Assembly (NCBI RefSeq): GCF_002557795.1
Contig: NZ_CP023777.1
Span: 2,427,001 to 2,491,000 of the forward strand
DNA from: Chitinophaga caeni
GTDB lineage: Bacteria; Bacteroidota; Bacteroidia; Chitinophagales; Chitinophagaceae
Reading direction: 5' to 3'
DNA: 64,000 bases
In this document: positions 46,145 through 54,871 of the stretch, in pieces
How positions within the stretch are numbered: the first letter of the stretch is position 1
Layout: every line of letters begins with the position of its first letter
Program-made: the position numbers and the translations under genes
The notes under the pieces: model-generated
The model's input: the letters and a program-made list of their open reading frames with translations, nothing else
Databases searched by the model: none
Told to the model about the DNA's origin: nothing

Positions 46145-47503
46145 TTACGGGCGTAGCCAGGAGCGGAACCATTTTCCCGAATCTTTTACTTTTCGTTCGC
46201 CAGAGTGCGGATCAACATGTACCAATCCGAATTTGGCGCGGTAGCCTTCGGCCCATTCAAAGTTGTCGGTCAATGTCCAAACATAATATCCATCTAAGGG
46301 TACACCACTTTTCTTGGCTTTTAAGGCAGCCATGAGATATTCTTCAAAATATGCGACCCTATGCGGATCATGGATACCTTGCTCGGTATGTTGTTCATTG
46401 AAGGCGGCGCCGCCTTCTGTTATGATGAACGAGGGGATAGATTTATATTGACTGAATTGCTGTAAGATGTGGAAAAGTCCGTCGCCGCTGATTTCCCAGC
46501 CTAGGGCTGTTGTAGGAACTTTACGGGATCTCGGTTTAACTTCCGCGAGTTGCAGGATCGGTATTAAGGAATGATGCTTTACGACCAGCGGGAAATAATT
46601 TTGTAAGCCGATAAAATCGAATTGAAAAGGTAAGATATCCCAATCTCTCCAAGTCGAATACCTTCTTTCAATCTTGGATAATACCGGTACTTCTTCTACC
46701 GGGTAACCTAATCCTAGCGCGGGCTCCAAGAAAAGCCTATTCACGAGCGCATCCGCTCTTTTACGCGCTTGTTCATCTTCCAGGCTCAAGCCTGCGGGGT
46801 AGATATACGAGCAGGATAATGCATTACCAATTTTAGAACCGGGCGATAATTCCCGCAAAATCCTTCCGCCCATGGCTTGGGCCATACATGCGTGATGTAC
46901 GGCAGGCAGGAAGTAGGATAAGCCCCTTTTACCGGGGGCATGGATACCCAGCATGTACCCCAGGGAAGTAAAAGCGAGGGGTTCGTTTAAAACGATCCAG
47001 CGTTTTACCTTGTTTCCGTAAGCCATCGCGCAAGTTTGAACATACTTTTCGAACGCGAAAATAATACCCCGGTGCGCCCAGCCGCCTTTTTCTTCCAAAT
47101 GGCAGGGGAGATCCCAGTGGTATAATGTTACTACGGGCTCCAAACCCACGGCGATGCAAGCATCGATGACGCGGTGGTAGAAATTGATCCCCGCTTGATT
47201 GACCTGCTGCATATTGTTCGGAAAAATACGGGACCAGGCGATCGAAAATCGGAATACATCGAATCCCAAGGATTTCGCTAGGATGATATCTTCACGGAAA
47301 CGATCATAAAACATGCCGCTGTCGAGCGGTTGCGTATTGTCCTTGATTTTTCCTTTCCGTGTTACGAAATCGTCCCAGATGGAAGGGCCTTTTCCATCTT
47401 TTTTCGTGCCGCCTTCATTCTGGAAGGAGGAGATGACGACTCCCCATTCGAAGGAGGCCCCGAATTGCTCGCGGTGAAATATGTTCGGTTTGACGGATAT
47501 CAT
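46145..47503 (-). CDS. Glycoside hydrolase family 1 beta-glucosidase-like enzyme
   Basis: The 452-residue protein is a full-length GH1 barrel without signal peptide. The acid/base Glu174 lies in WIVLNEPLAF and the nucleophile Glu363 in FIITEGGAAF; the common form is TENG. The sugar-binding QxEG segment near the N-terminus reads FQNEGG and the YHWDLP motif is intact (about residue 128). It should retain beta-glycosidase activity, but the changes next to both conserved sites suggest an unusual substrate. No polysaccharide-utilisation genes are adjacent. Confidence 0.92.
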   Translation of the reverse strand: MISVKPNIFHREQFGASFEWGVVISSFQNEGGTKKDGKGPSIWDDFVTRKGKIKDNTQPLDSGMFYDRFREDIILAKSLGFDVFRFSIAWSRIFPNNMQQVNQAGINFYHRVIDACIAVGLEPVVTLYHWDLPCHLEEKGGWAHRGIIFAFEKYVQTCAMAYGNKVKRWIVLNEPLAFTSLGYMLGIHAPGKRGLSYFLPAVHHACMAQAMGGRILRELSPGSKIGNALSCSYIYPAGLSLEDEQARKRADALVNRLFLEPALGLGYPVEEVPVLSKIERRYSTWRDWDILPFQFDFIGLQNYFPLVVKHHSLIPILQLAEVKPRSRKVPTTALGWEISGDGLFHILQQFSQYKSIPSFIITEGGAAFNEQHTEQGIHDPHRVAYFEEYLMAALKAKKSGVPLDGYYVWTLTDNFEWAEGYRAKFGLVHVDPHSGERKVKDSGKWFRSWLRP

Positions 47504-47652
47504 CTGTCGGCAAATTAATTGTAAGAATTGTGATGTTATTATTATTAAATTGTTAATCCCGGTATGTTCAGGGGTTTTGGGGAGATTGTGCGGATGGGAT
47601 TGTTGACTTTATTCGTCGCGGGTGTATTGACAATAATGATTATTTTTATAAA

Positions 47653-48678
47653 ATGAACTTGAGATTCAAAATTTTAGGGCTGGTAGCAGCTGTTTGTTTA
47701 TCTGCTTGTAACGGTGGAACCAAGAAGAATGCTGGGCAGCAATTGGAATCCGTTCCGGGTATGGTGTTAATTCCGGGAGGAACTTTCAAAATGGGGGCTG
47801 CCGATGATCATGCTATGGCTGATGAAAAGCCTGTGCACGAAGTGATCGTTGATAGTTTTTGGATGGATGAACACGAGGTGACCAATGATGAGTTTGCAAA
47901 GTTCGTTGCTGCTACAGGTTATGTAACTACTGCCGAAAGACCGATAGATAAAGCTGAAATCATGTCGCAATTGCCGCCAGGTTCGCCTGAGCCGGATAGT
48001 AGCATGCTTTTACCAGGTTCACTAGTATTTACGCCCCCGGATCATCCTGTAAACTTAAATGATATTTCCCAGTGGTGGTCTTTTGAACTAGGTGCAGATT
48101 GGAAACATCCCTGGGGGCCGCAAAGTACTATAGATTCTTTGGGTGATTACCCGGTAGTGCACGTGAGTTATGAAGATGCCGAAGCATATGCGAAATGGGC
48201 CAATAAACGTTTACCCACCGAAGCGGAATGGGAATATGCTGCAAGGGGTGGATTGGAACAACAGCCCTATACTTGGGGCTCCGAAGCTATCGATGCCGGT
48301 AAACCTAAAGCCAACACTTGGAATGGGCATTTCCCTTATGAGAATACAAGCCGCGACGGATTTATAACGACAGCGCCGGTAGCATCTTATCCGCCCAACG
48401 GTTACCAATTATACGATATGGCAGGCAATACCTGGGAATGGGTGTCTGATTGGTATAATAGCAAGTATTATCAAAATTTCCATAAACCGGGGTATGCACC
48501 CGGCCCGGTAGAAGCTTATGATCCGGCAGACCCTTCGGCTCCGAAAAAAGTTATCCGCGGCGGTTCGTTCATGTGTAGTGATGAGTATTGCAGCGGTTAC
48601 CGCGTATCGGCCAGGATGAAGTCTACTCCTACGTCGAGTTTATCGAATGTTGGCTTTCGTTGTGTGAAAAGTTTGTAG
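47653..48678 (+). CDS. Formylglycine-generating enzyme (SUMF1) family lipoprotein
   Basis: The 341-residue protein has a lipoprotein signal (LSAC, lipidated Cys19) and a full FGE-sulfatase domain (VLIPGGTFKMGAADDHAMAD, then KRLPTEAEWEYAARGG and LYDMAGNTWEWVSDWY). The C-terminal GGSFMCSDEYCSGYRVSAR and SNVGFRC carry two cysteines, Cys308 and Cys313, at the positions of the copper-binding pair of true FGEs. Many family members lack them. It could therefore oxidise a sulfatase cysteine to formylglycine in the periplasm, although no type I sulfatase is encoded beside it. Confidence 0.85.
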   Translation: MNLRFKILGLVAAVCLSACNGGTKKNAGQQLESVPGMVLIPGGTFKMGAADDHAMADEKPVHEVIVDSFWMDEHEVTNDEFAKFVAATGYVTTAERPIDKAEIMSQLPPGSPEPDSSMLLPGSLVFTPPDHPVNLNDISQWWSFELGADWKHPWGPQSTIDSLGDYPVVHVSYEDAEAYAKWANKRLPTEAEWEYAARGGLEQQPYTWGSEAIDAGKPKANTWNGHFPYENTSRDGFITTAPVASYPPNGYQLYDMAGNTWEWVSDWYNSKYYQNFHKPGYAPGPVEAYDPADPSAPKKVIRGGSFMCSDEYCSGYRVSARMKSTPTSSLSNVGFRCVKSL

Positions 48679-48703
48679 TATAAGTAAATCTCTATATTTC
48701 TTT

Positions 48704-49390
48704 ATGGCATTGACCACATTTAGAAGATTCCCTACAGAAGAGGAGCGTGAAGCTGTAAGTACCTTATTGGAACAACATGGTATCCCCGTAGTTTATGATG
48801 CGGTCGTTGCTCCCCTAAGCAGTACCTTCCTGGGGCAATCCTTTGACGTACCCTATATTCTCAAGATCAGTGCTACCGACTTTTCCAAGGCCCAGGACAT
48901 ACTACAAGAGGCTGCCCGGGAAGCTGTAAACAATGTTGAACCGGGCTACTATTTGTTGAGTTTTAATAATGAGGAACTGTTGGAAATCGTGCATAACCCC
49001 TCGGATTGGGGAGAGTTTGATTACCAGCTGGCACTGAAGCTCCTGGATGAAAGAAGTGTGAATATCAATGAAAAACAGTTAGCAAAAATACACCGGTCGG
49101 AGCAGGAGAAGGTAAAACAAGCCATTGCCGCGCCCGTACCCTGGACATTATTATGTTTTGTGATTGTATTCAGTTTCCCCTTTGCTATTTATTATGGTTT
49201 TCCTGCCGACCTGGCCCTTATTGTTCCGTTAGGAACAGCCTTGTACTATCTCTTTGCAAAAAATACTTTGAAAGACGGGAGCAAAGTAAAAACCTTTGAT
49301 TTGAAAACAAGAGTATTGGGTGGCATATTGCTAGTAACCGAAATCATCATATTTGCCGTTACGCTAATATGGCTGGCGCTGTATTATTAA
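48704..49390 (+). CDS. DUF2007-type protein with C-terminal membrane helices
   Basis: The 228-residue protein starts with a domain of about 70 residues like DUF2007 (TFRRFPTEEEREAVSTLLEQ, HGIPVVYDA, YILKISATDFSKAQDIL), a small ferredoxin-like signal-transduction domain. A helical segment follows. Three hydrophobic stretches (about residues 146-163, 167-184 and 205-226) anchor it in the inner membrane. Function is unknown. It starts 25 bases after the FGE-like gene and may share its transcript. Confidence 0.7.
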   Translation: MALTTFRRFPTEEEREAVSTLLEQHGIPVVYDAVVAPLSSTFLGQSFDVPYILKISATDFSKAQDILQEAAREAVNNVEPGYYLLSFNNEELLEIVHNPSDWGEFDYQLALKLLDERSVNINEKQLAKIHRSEQEKVKQAIAAPVPWTLLCFVIVFSFPFAIYYGFPADLALIVPLGTALYYLFAKNTLKDGSKVKTFDLKTRVLGGILLVTEIIIFAVTLIWLALYY

Positions 49391-49394
49391 TTTA

Positions 49395-49440
49395 AACGGC
49401 TTAAAAAGAGCAGCTTACCCATCCCGGGATGGTAAGCTGC
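49395..49440. terminator. Strong hairpin terminator between convergent genes
   Basis: GCAGCTTACC and GGTAAGCTGC (49410-49440) enclose a further self-complementary ATCCCGGGAT core. On the minus strand the stem is followed by TCTTTTT, so it ends the BlaR1-type operon; it may also serve the gene on the left. Confidence 0.8.
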
Positions 49441-49468
49441 CAGAGATTAAATGGTGATAAGTAAATGA

Positions 49469-51367
49469 TTATTTTGATGCGTTCTTTTTGGTGGCGACCA
49501 CGATAACGCCATCTTTTGCAGCTTCCCCGTAGAGGGCTGTTGCATTCGCCTCTTTTAAGACTGTGATAGATTCTATATCATCTGGTTTCAAATCTTTAAG
49601 TTGCCCTTGCTTAATAATTATACCATCTACAACATAGATAGGTTGAGCATCTTTATTTCCCCGGATTTGAATCTTCGTATTTTTATCAATGATAAATCCT
49701 GAGATCATACCGCTGGTTGCCGCTTCTGCCGCGGGGGTACCGCTGATCGTCAAACTTTCAACGCTCCCCTTGAGTACACCTTTATTTTCCTTTGCTTTTG
49801 CAATAGCATCTTTTGAAGTGTATTTAGGCTTACCGCCTTTTGCAATAAACTCTTTTGTATAAACATACACTTCACCATCCGGGCTGTCTTTGAATACATA
49901 AATTGCTTCAATGCTGTTTGGATCGAGTGCTGATAGCTCTGCTTCGCTTGCCGGCATATCATTGATATAATAATCTGGATTCTTTCCATTGGTCTTTACA
50001 CCTCTCAGTTTTAACACCGGCGCCGGTGGCGGTGGAGGAGCAGGAGCTGCGTTGGGCGTGGCTGGAGGAGCGGGTACAGATTGTGCCGGGGCAGATGGAG
50101 CGCCCGCTACCCGTAACTTGGGAGGAGCTGGTGGTGGCGGTGGGGCAGTCGGCAATAATGCTAAATCACCTTTATGACTATCTATGATTAATGCGCCTCC
50201 CATGGCCTTGTCACCATATACTTTCATCGCATCTGCTGCTTTAACTACTTTTACTTGGTAGTGAGATTCATTTTTATGTTTGTTAAAGTAGCGCTGGTAT
50301 TCACCTTGTGTTAAAGGTTTGCCATCTACGACGGTTAAAGGTTGTTGGTCGTCATCGGATCCTTTGGCACCGAACCAATTGGAATTTAATGAAATAACTC
50401 CATGTTCATCTTTTTTTAATATCACCCCGGGCAAAGAGTCGTTATCTGTGATTTTTAATGTAACGATAGTGCCTAAGCTTTCGGTGGCATTTACCACGGT
50501 GGCTTTAGAGATGTTCATGGCCAACAAGCCAAGGCTTACGACACCTCCAAATAAAACGTAACGGGCAATATTATAGCGCGATGATTTTTGTTTATTCATC
50601 ATCATAATTCGTTTTTTCAGGTGAGAAAAATTAAAATTGTTCGCTATGGCTGTTGCGTAAGGAGCGCCGCTAATTTGTAATAAGCTGTATTGGTAAGCCT
50701 TGATATCTACACCGGAACGCAACATGCGCCGGTCGGTAATAAATTCAAGGTTTTCCTTGATCGCCCCTTTCATGAGCCACGCGCCGGGGTTGAACCAATA
50801 AAAAACCTGGTTCAGCTCCCCTAGTAATACATCCAGTGAATGCCATTCCTTTACATGTATTTTTTCATGTAGCAGTATGGCATCTAGCGAATGTTGGCTA
50901 TGCAATGAAGGATTTACATAGATGTGGCGGAAGAAAGAAAATGGATTAATTGTTTTCCCCGTGATCCTTACATGATCTTCCCCGACCTTCCCGGGACGGG
51001 TTTTCAGATGTAACATCAACAAGGACGTTAATTGGATGATCAAGCGGATCATCATCAAAACGACACCTGCCCAAAATATAATGGCAAGCGCATACCAAAC
51101 CGTGAATGGCGACGGTGCTGCCATGGTATCTTGCAGTGCATTTAAATCGGGTATATATACCACCATCTGTTGCACCAATTCTTCATGTTTACCCATGATG
51201 GCATTTACATCAACCAGGGGGAAAAGTGACGAAAATACGATGCCGGAAACGAGGAATACCCTGTTTAGCGTGTAAAATGTCAGTTTTCTCAATGCAAGCC
51301 GGTACACCAGGTAAAAAAGGCTGAGTGCAACATTCGCTTTTAAAAGGTATATAAATAAGGTCGGCAT
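49469..51367 (-). CDS. M56 (BlaR1-type) metalloprotease with three TonB-plug-like motifs
   Basis: The 632-residue protein, read from MPTLFIYLLKANVALSLFYL, has four membrane helices and the M56 site LLHEKIHVKEWHSLD (about residues 165-179) with ENLEFITDRRM downstream. After the last helix comes an exported part with a proline-rich linker (about 407-449). Three segments there repeat a plug-domain pattern: VVDGKPL...YGDKAMGGALIID (about 346-396), YYINDMP...LDPNSIEAIYVFK...VYTK (466-505) and YVVDGII...LKPDDIESITVLK...YGEAAKDGVIVVATK (578-627). It should sense envelope signals and cleave BlaI. The frame is open 14 codons further upstream, but that part overlaps blaI. Confidence 0.88.
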   Translation of the reverse strand: MPTLFIYLLKANVALSLFYLVYRLALRKLTFYTLNRVFLVSGIVFSSLFPLVDVNAIMGKHEELVQQMVVYIPDLNALQDTMAAPSPFTVWYALAIIFWAGVVLMMIRLIIQLTSLLMLHLKTRPGKVGEDHVRITGKTINPFSFFRHIYVNPSLHSQHSLDAILLHEKIHVKEWHSLDVLLGELNQVFYWFNPGAWLMKGAIKENLEFITDRRMLRSGVDIKAYQYSLLQISGAPYATAIANNFNFSHLKKRIMMMNKQKSSRYNIARYVLFGGVVSLGLLAMNISKATVVNATESLGTIVTLKITDNDSLPGVILKKDEHGVISLNSNWFGAKGSDDDQQPLTVVDGKPLTQGEYQRYFNKHKNESHYQVKVVKAADAMKVYGDKAMGGALIIDSHKGDLALLPTAPPPPPAPPKLRVAGAPSAPAQSVPAPPATPNAAPAPPPPPAPVLKLRGVKTNGKNPDYYINDMPASEAELSALDPNSIEAIYVFKDSPDGEVYVYTKEFIAKGGKPKYTSKDAIAKAKENKGVLKGSVESLTISGTPAAEAATSGMISGFIIDKNTKIQIRGNKDAQPIYVVDGIIIKQGQLKDLKPDDIESITVLKEANATALYGEAAKDGVIVVATKKNASK

Positions 51368-51392
51368 GATGAATCCACTTATATTCAAAAAA

Positions 51393-51752
51393 TTATTTCT
51401 TTTGCTCAATCAGTTCAAGGATTTCCTTGAGGTCATCAGGACTAATTTCCCGGTGTTCCGCGAAGAAAGTGACGAGTTGTTTGTAAGAATTTTCGAAATA
51501 ATCCTTTACAAAGCCACTCATGAACTGTTGTTTATAAAATTCTTCTTCTACCATTGGTCTGTACTGGTAGGTGTTGCCTAATTTTTCGCCTTTTACATAA
51601 CCTTTCTTTTCCAGGTTTTTAATCGTGGAAGCCAGGGTCGTGTACGGCGGTTGCGGGGCCAGGTGTACTTCCAGGAAATCTTTAACTATACCCATACCCA
51701 CTTTCCATATGGCCTGCATGGCTAACTCCTCTTGCTTCGTTAATTTTTCCAT
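51393..51752 (-). CDS. BlaI/MecI/CopY family transcriptional repressor
   Basis: The 119-residue protein has the family winged helix (KLTKQEELAMQAIWKVGMGI, TTLASTIKNLEKKGYVKGEK, then the GNTYQYRP wing) and a C-terminal dimerisation helix pair. Such repressors bind short palindromes and are cleaved when the partner M56 protease is activated. It lies 25 bases before that protease gene and 24 bases after the carboxypeptidase-like gene. The likely operators are at 53007-53042. Confidence 0.93.
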   Translation of the reverse strand: MEKLTKQEELAMQAIWKVGMGIVKDFLEVHLAPQPPYTTLASTIKNLEKKGYVKGEKLGNTYQYRPMVEEEFYKQQFMSGFVKDYFENSYKQLVTFFAEHREISPDDLKEILELIEQKK

Positions 51753-51776
51753 GAATATTGATTTTGTAAATTGTTT

Positions 51777-53003
51777 TTATTGTTTCGTTTTGATATTAGG
51801 CTGGTAGTCCAAAGGTAACATTTCAGCGAATTTTGACCATCCCCAATAACCGCTGAAAATGCCTTCCGCCGGATATGCCAGGTTGCCGTTATCATCGAAT
51901 GGCATCGTTTCCCGGAGCAGGTAAAATAAAGATGTCTGCTGGGCTCTCCGGTCCGGTGTCAAACCTTTGGCCTTTTGATACTCTTCACTTTCCCAGCCCT
52001 TGGTGTAAGTTACCTGTAAAATGTTCTTGAAGTGCAAGGTATCTACATTTCCCGGTGCGCCGGGATGGAAGATACTGTCGTAAGGAACAATGCCGGGATA
52101 GAGGTATTCCACCGTTTTGCTAAGGATGAAACCGCGGTTCTTCCCACGTATCATCTTCAACTCGGTACTATCCTGGTCGAACAGGCGGAGCGGTACCGCC
52201 CCGTTGAATTGCTTCCGTTCTACCCGCACTATTTTCCTCGTTTCAAAACCATTTTCCTGCAATCGCTTCAAGCGCAAACTCCTTAAATAATGCATGCTGG
52301 AACCGAGGTAAGTCTTCAGTCGATTTCGCTCCCAGGTACGCTGCTGCCTTGCGTTGCGGGGCGACATCGGTTCAAAGAACGGGTTCCCGTAATAAAAAGT
52401 CATCTGTTGCTTGTAATCAAATGCAAATTCATGTAGTAAAAACTTGACGCGATAGCCCAAGGTTGGATTCTCGATGATGAGAAAATCTTCGGAGCTGGCC
52501 CTTAGTACGCGTGATAAATTATCATAGTCCAGGTCAATTAACTCCGGGTTCAAGATCTTGCATGCTTTCGCAGCTTTACTTTCCCCTAAGAAATACATTT
52601 TGAAAATGCCGTAATAAGGAGATTTCGTAGCATCTGGAAAGGCTTTTACCACGACTTCGCCCAAATTATTAGCTTTTTTTTCCAATGCAATATTCAACAG
52701 GATCGATTGATCTTGAACATTCAAGGATATCACTACATTTTGGTAACCCAGGTATTGCACCACCAGGTCATAAGTTCCGGGGGGTACATTACCGATTTTA
52801 TATGTTCCCTGTTCATCGCTGGTATTCCCCATCGTGGTTTGACTTAAAAACACACTTGCGAAAGGCAGCACTTCGCCCGTGTTCTTATCGGTCACTTTTC
52901 CCTGGATGTAATATTTCTGCTGGCCCAACGCACTGAGCTGACAGCAACTAATTAATATCCATGCGAGAATTTTCCAAGCTGTGCATCTTAATCCTAGGAA
53001 CAT
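51777..53003 (-). CDS. Exported carboxypeptidase-like regulatory domain protein
   Basis: The 408-residue protein, read from MFLGLRCTAWKILAWILISC, has a signal peptide (ending ALGQQ). A CarboxypepD_reg-like beta-sandwich follows at about residues 30-110 (IQGKVTDKNTGEVLPFASVF, GTYKIGNVPPGTYDLVVQYL). The remaining 290 residues have mixed structure and are not recognised with certainty. The domain is usual at the start of TonB-dependent receptors, but no barrel is present. As first gene before blaI and the M56 protease it is probably the target or effector of that regulatory pair. The 16 upstream codons overlap the operators and were excluded. Confidence 0.8.
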   Translation of the reverse strand: MFLGLRCTAWKILAWILISCCQLSALGQQKYYIQGKVTDKNTGEVLPFASVFLSQTTMGNTSDEQGTYKIGNVPPGTYDLVVQYLGYQNVVISLNVQDQSILLNIALEKKANNLGEVVVKAFPDATKSPYYGIFKMYFLGESKAAKACKILNPELIDLDYDNLSRVLRASSEDFLIIENPTLGYRVKFLLHEFAFDYKQQMTFYYGNPFFEPMSPRNARQQRTWERNRLKTYLGSSMHYLRSLRLKRLQENGFETRKIVRVERKQFNGAVPLRLFDQDSTELKMIRGKNRGFILSKTVEYLYPGIVPYDSIFHPGAPGNVDTLHFKNILQVTYTKGWESEEYQKAKGLTPDRRAQQTSLFYLLRETMPFDDNGNLAYPAEGIFSGYWGWSKFAEMLPLDYQPNIKTKQ

Positions 53004-53006
53004 ATG

Positions 53007-53042
53007 TTTACGATACTTTCGTAAATCTACGATAATTTCGTA
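53007..53042 (-). promoter_or_regulatory. Tandem palindromic operators, probable BlaI sites
   Basis: TTTACGA-TACTT-TCGTAAA (53007-53025, perfect 7-bp arms) and TACGA-TAATT-TCGTA (53028-53042) share the TACGA-N5-TCGTA core. They are 19 bp centre to centre, about two helical turns, just before the start at 53003. Their place at the head of the operon containing a BlaI-type repressor suggests autoregulation. The remainder of 53043-53260 shows no gene. Confidence 0.7.
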
Positions 53043-53261
53043 ATTCAGCAAATTTATTTCTGATTATTTTAAAGTTTTGAGGAAAAAACTGAATCAGTTC
53101 AATACTAGATTTTATATGGATAATCAAAAAAGCAGGGTAACGATTTGGTTATGGGCTTATTGCTTTGCTTTTCAACGTGTTTCCGTAAGCTCTCGATGAA
53201 TATAAAATAATGTGAGTCAGAAATTATATTCAGCTTTTATAAAACTAAAAATGTTTATTTA

Positions 53262-53294
53262 TTTAAAAAAAGACGGCGTTAGTCGCCGTCTTTT
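53262..53294 (-). terminator. Terminator of the cysteine desulfurase gene
   Basis: AAAAGACGGCG and CGCCGTCTTTT form the stem; on the minus strand a run of T residues follows. Confidence 0.88.
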
Positions 53295-53318
53295 ATGTTT
53301 GGTATAAAAATCACCTAT

Positions 53319-54473
53319 TTAAATCAGTTCTTTCAACTTGGCAACAACTGAATTAACTTCTTCTTTCGTATTATTCTTCGAGAAAGAGAAGCGGATCGCG
53401 ATTTGATCCGGGTTGTTATTGAAGGCGCGGATAACGTGTGAACCGGCATCGGCGCCGCTGGTACAGGCGCTACCGCCACTGGCGCAGATTCCGTTGATAT
53501 CCAGGTTGAATAACAACATTTCGCTTTTCTCAGTTTTAGGGAAAGCCACGTTCAACACGGTGTATAAACTGCGACCTTTCAAATCGCCGTTAAAAGCCAC
53601 ACCGGGGATGTTTGCAAGCAGTTGATCGGCCATGTACATGCGGAGGTCATTGATATATTGGCTCTGTTCCTCCATATGTTGATCTGCCAATTCCAGCGCT
53701 TTCGCGAAACCTACGATGCCGTATGAGTTTTCGGTTCCGGCACGCATGTTGCGTTCCTGTGCACCACCTTGGATAAATGGCTTAATCTTTACATTTTCAT
53801 TTATATAAAGAATCCCGGTCCCTTTTGGCCCGTGAAACTTGTGTCCGGCGCCGTTGATGAAATGAACGGGCGTATTTTTCAGGTCAAATTTATAGTGACC
53901 CACGGTTTGCACGGTATCGCTATGAAAATATGCATCGTATTTTTGACATAAGTTTCCAACCGCGTGGATATCTAGCAGGTTACCGATTTCATTGTTAGCA
54001 TGCATGAGGGATACCAAGGTTTTGCCCGGTGCATTTTTCAACAGTTCTTCCAGGTGAGCCATATCGATATGTCCATCCGGTAAAATATTTACATAATCGA
54101 GCTTTACACGGTCGCTTTGCGCATGTTCCACGGAATGTAAAGTGGCGTGATGTTCGATCGGGGAAGAAATAATATAAGTACACCCGAGGTCATTCACCGC
54201 GGCATTGATAGCCGTGTTACTACTTTCGGTGCCGCCGGAGGTAAAGAAGATTTCCCCGGGGTTGGCGCCCAAGATCTTGGCAACGGTTTTACGGGCATTT
54301 TCAATTCCAAGGCGTACTTCGCGGCCGTAAGAATAAATAGAAGAAGGGTTCCCGAATTTTTCTGTCATGTATGGCAGCATGGCATCTAGTACCTCTTTAT
54401 CTAAAGCGGTGGTTGCTGCATTGTCAAAATATATTCTTTCCAAAGTCGTGGTGGTTTTTGATAAAAAAATCAT
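53319..54473 (-). CDS. Cysteine desulfurase (NifS/IscS family)
   Basis: The protein of about 384 residues begins near ERIYFDNAATTALDKEVLDA. The PLP lysine lies in NGAGHKFHGPKGTGIL (about residue 205), and ASGGSACTSGADAGSHV contains the sulfur-carrying cysteine (about 330). It removes sulfur from cysteine for Fe-S clusters or thio-modifications. The start is uncertain: ATG at 54473 (MIFLSKTTTTLERIY) is favoured over a longer frame to 54506. No iscU or suf genes are adjacent, so its acceptor is open. Confidence 0.92.
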   Translation of the reverse strand: MIFLSKTTTTLERIYFDNAATTALDKEVLDAMLPYMTEKFGNPSSIYSYGREVRLGIENARKTVAKILGANPGEIFFTSGGTESSNTAINAAVNDLGCTYIISSPIEHHATLHSVEHAQSDRVKLDYVNILPDGHIDMAHLEELLKNAPGKTLVSLMHANNEIGNLLDIHAVGNLCQKYDAYFHSDTVQTVGHYKFDLKNTPVHFINGAGHKFHGPKGTGILYINENVKIKPFIQGGAQERNMRAGTENSYGIVGFAKALELADQHMEEQSQYINDLRMYMADQLLANIPGVAFNGDLKGRSLYTVLNVAFPKTEKSEMLLFNLDINGICASGGSACTSGADAGSHVIRAFNNNPDQIAIRFSFSKNNTKEEVNSVVAKLKELI

Positions 54474-54506
54474 GCAAATTTCTGTAAATTTTATCAATTC
54501 CGGCAC

Positions 54507-54810
54507 ATCCCCCGGTTCGAGATGCTACACTAAACTCCTTGAATGGCCGCCTTAATTTTTCTCAAATTTCTTATTGCCTTTACTGTGCTTGCTTTGCATT
54601 CCTTTTTCATATTGTGCTATTTTAGAATATAACAGAAGGAAGGTTTCATTTTTTAAAAAAATGGAATAAAAATGACAATTGTAAATACTATGTTTTTTTG
54701 GTAGGAATTATGGGTAAAGTAAACTAGGAAAGGGTTTGGAAGGGAGGTGTTAAATGCTTTTATTTATGTATTTATCAATATTTATATTGATAAATGTGCA
54801 TTTTAATTGC
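54507..54810. other. Gene-free AT-rich interval
   Basis: No coding frame is supported here. It contains a perfect AT-rich hairpin, TTTATCAATA-TTTA-TATTGATAAA, at 54771-54794. It lacks the T tract of a terminator and its role is unknown. Confidence 0.4.
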
Positions 54811-54847
54811 AAAAAATACGGTTACACCTAAATTGGTGTAACCGTAT
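54811..54847 (-). terminator. Terminator of glmM
   Basis: ATACGGTTACACC and GGTGTAACCGTAT form a perfect 13-bp stem with a six-base loop; on the minus strand TTTTTGC follows. Confidence 0.92.
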
Positions 54848-54871
54848 CAAATATGGTATAAAAAACCGGCC

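Noticed and set aside
53319..54473. Phosphorothioation or other DNA-defence role for the cysteine desulfurase
   Set aside because: No dnd, ssp or other defence genes are nearby; the gene looks like a housekeeping desulfurase.
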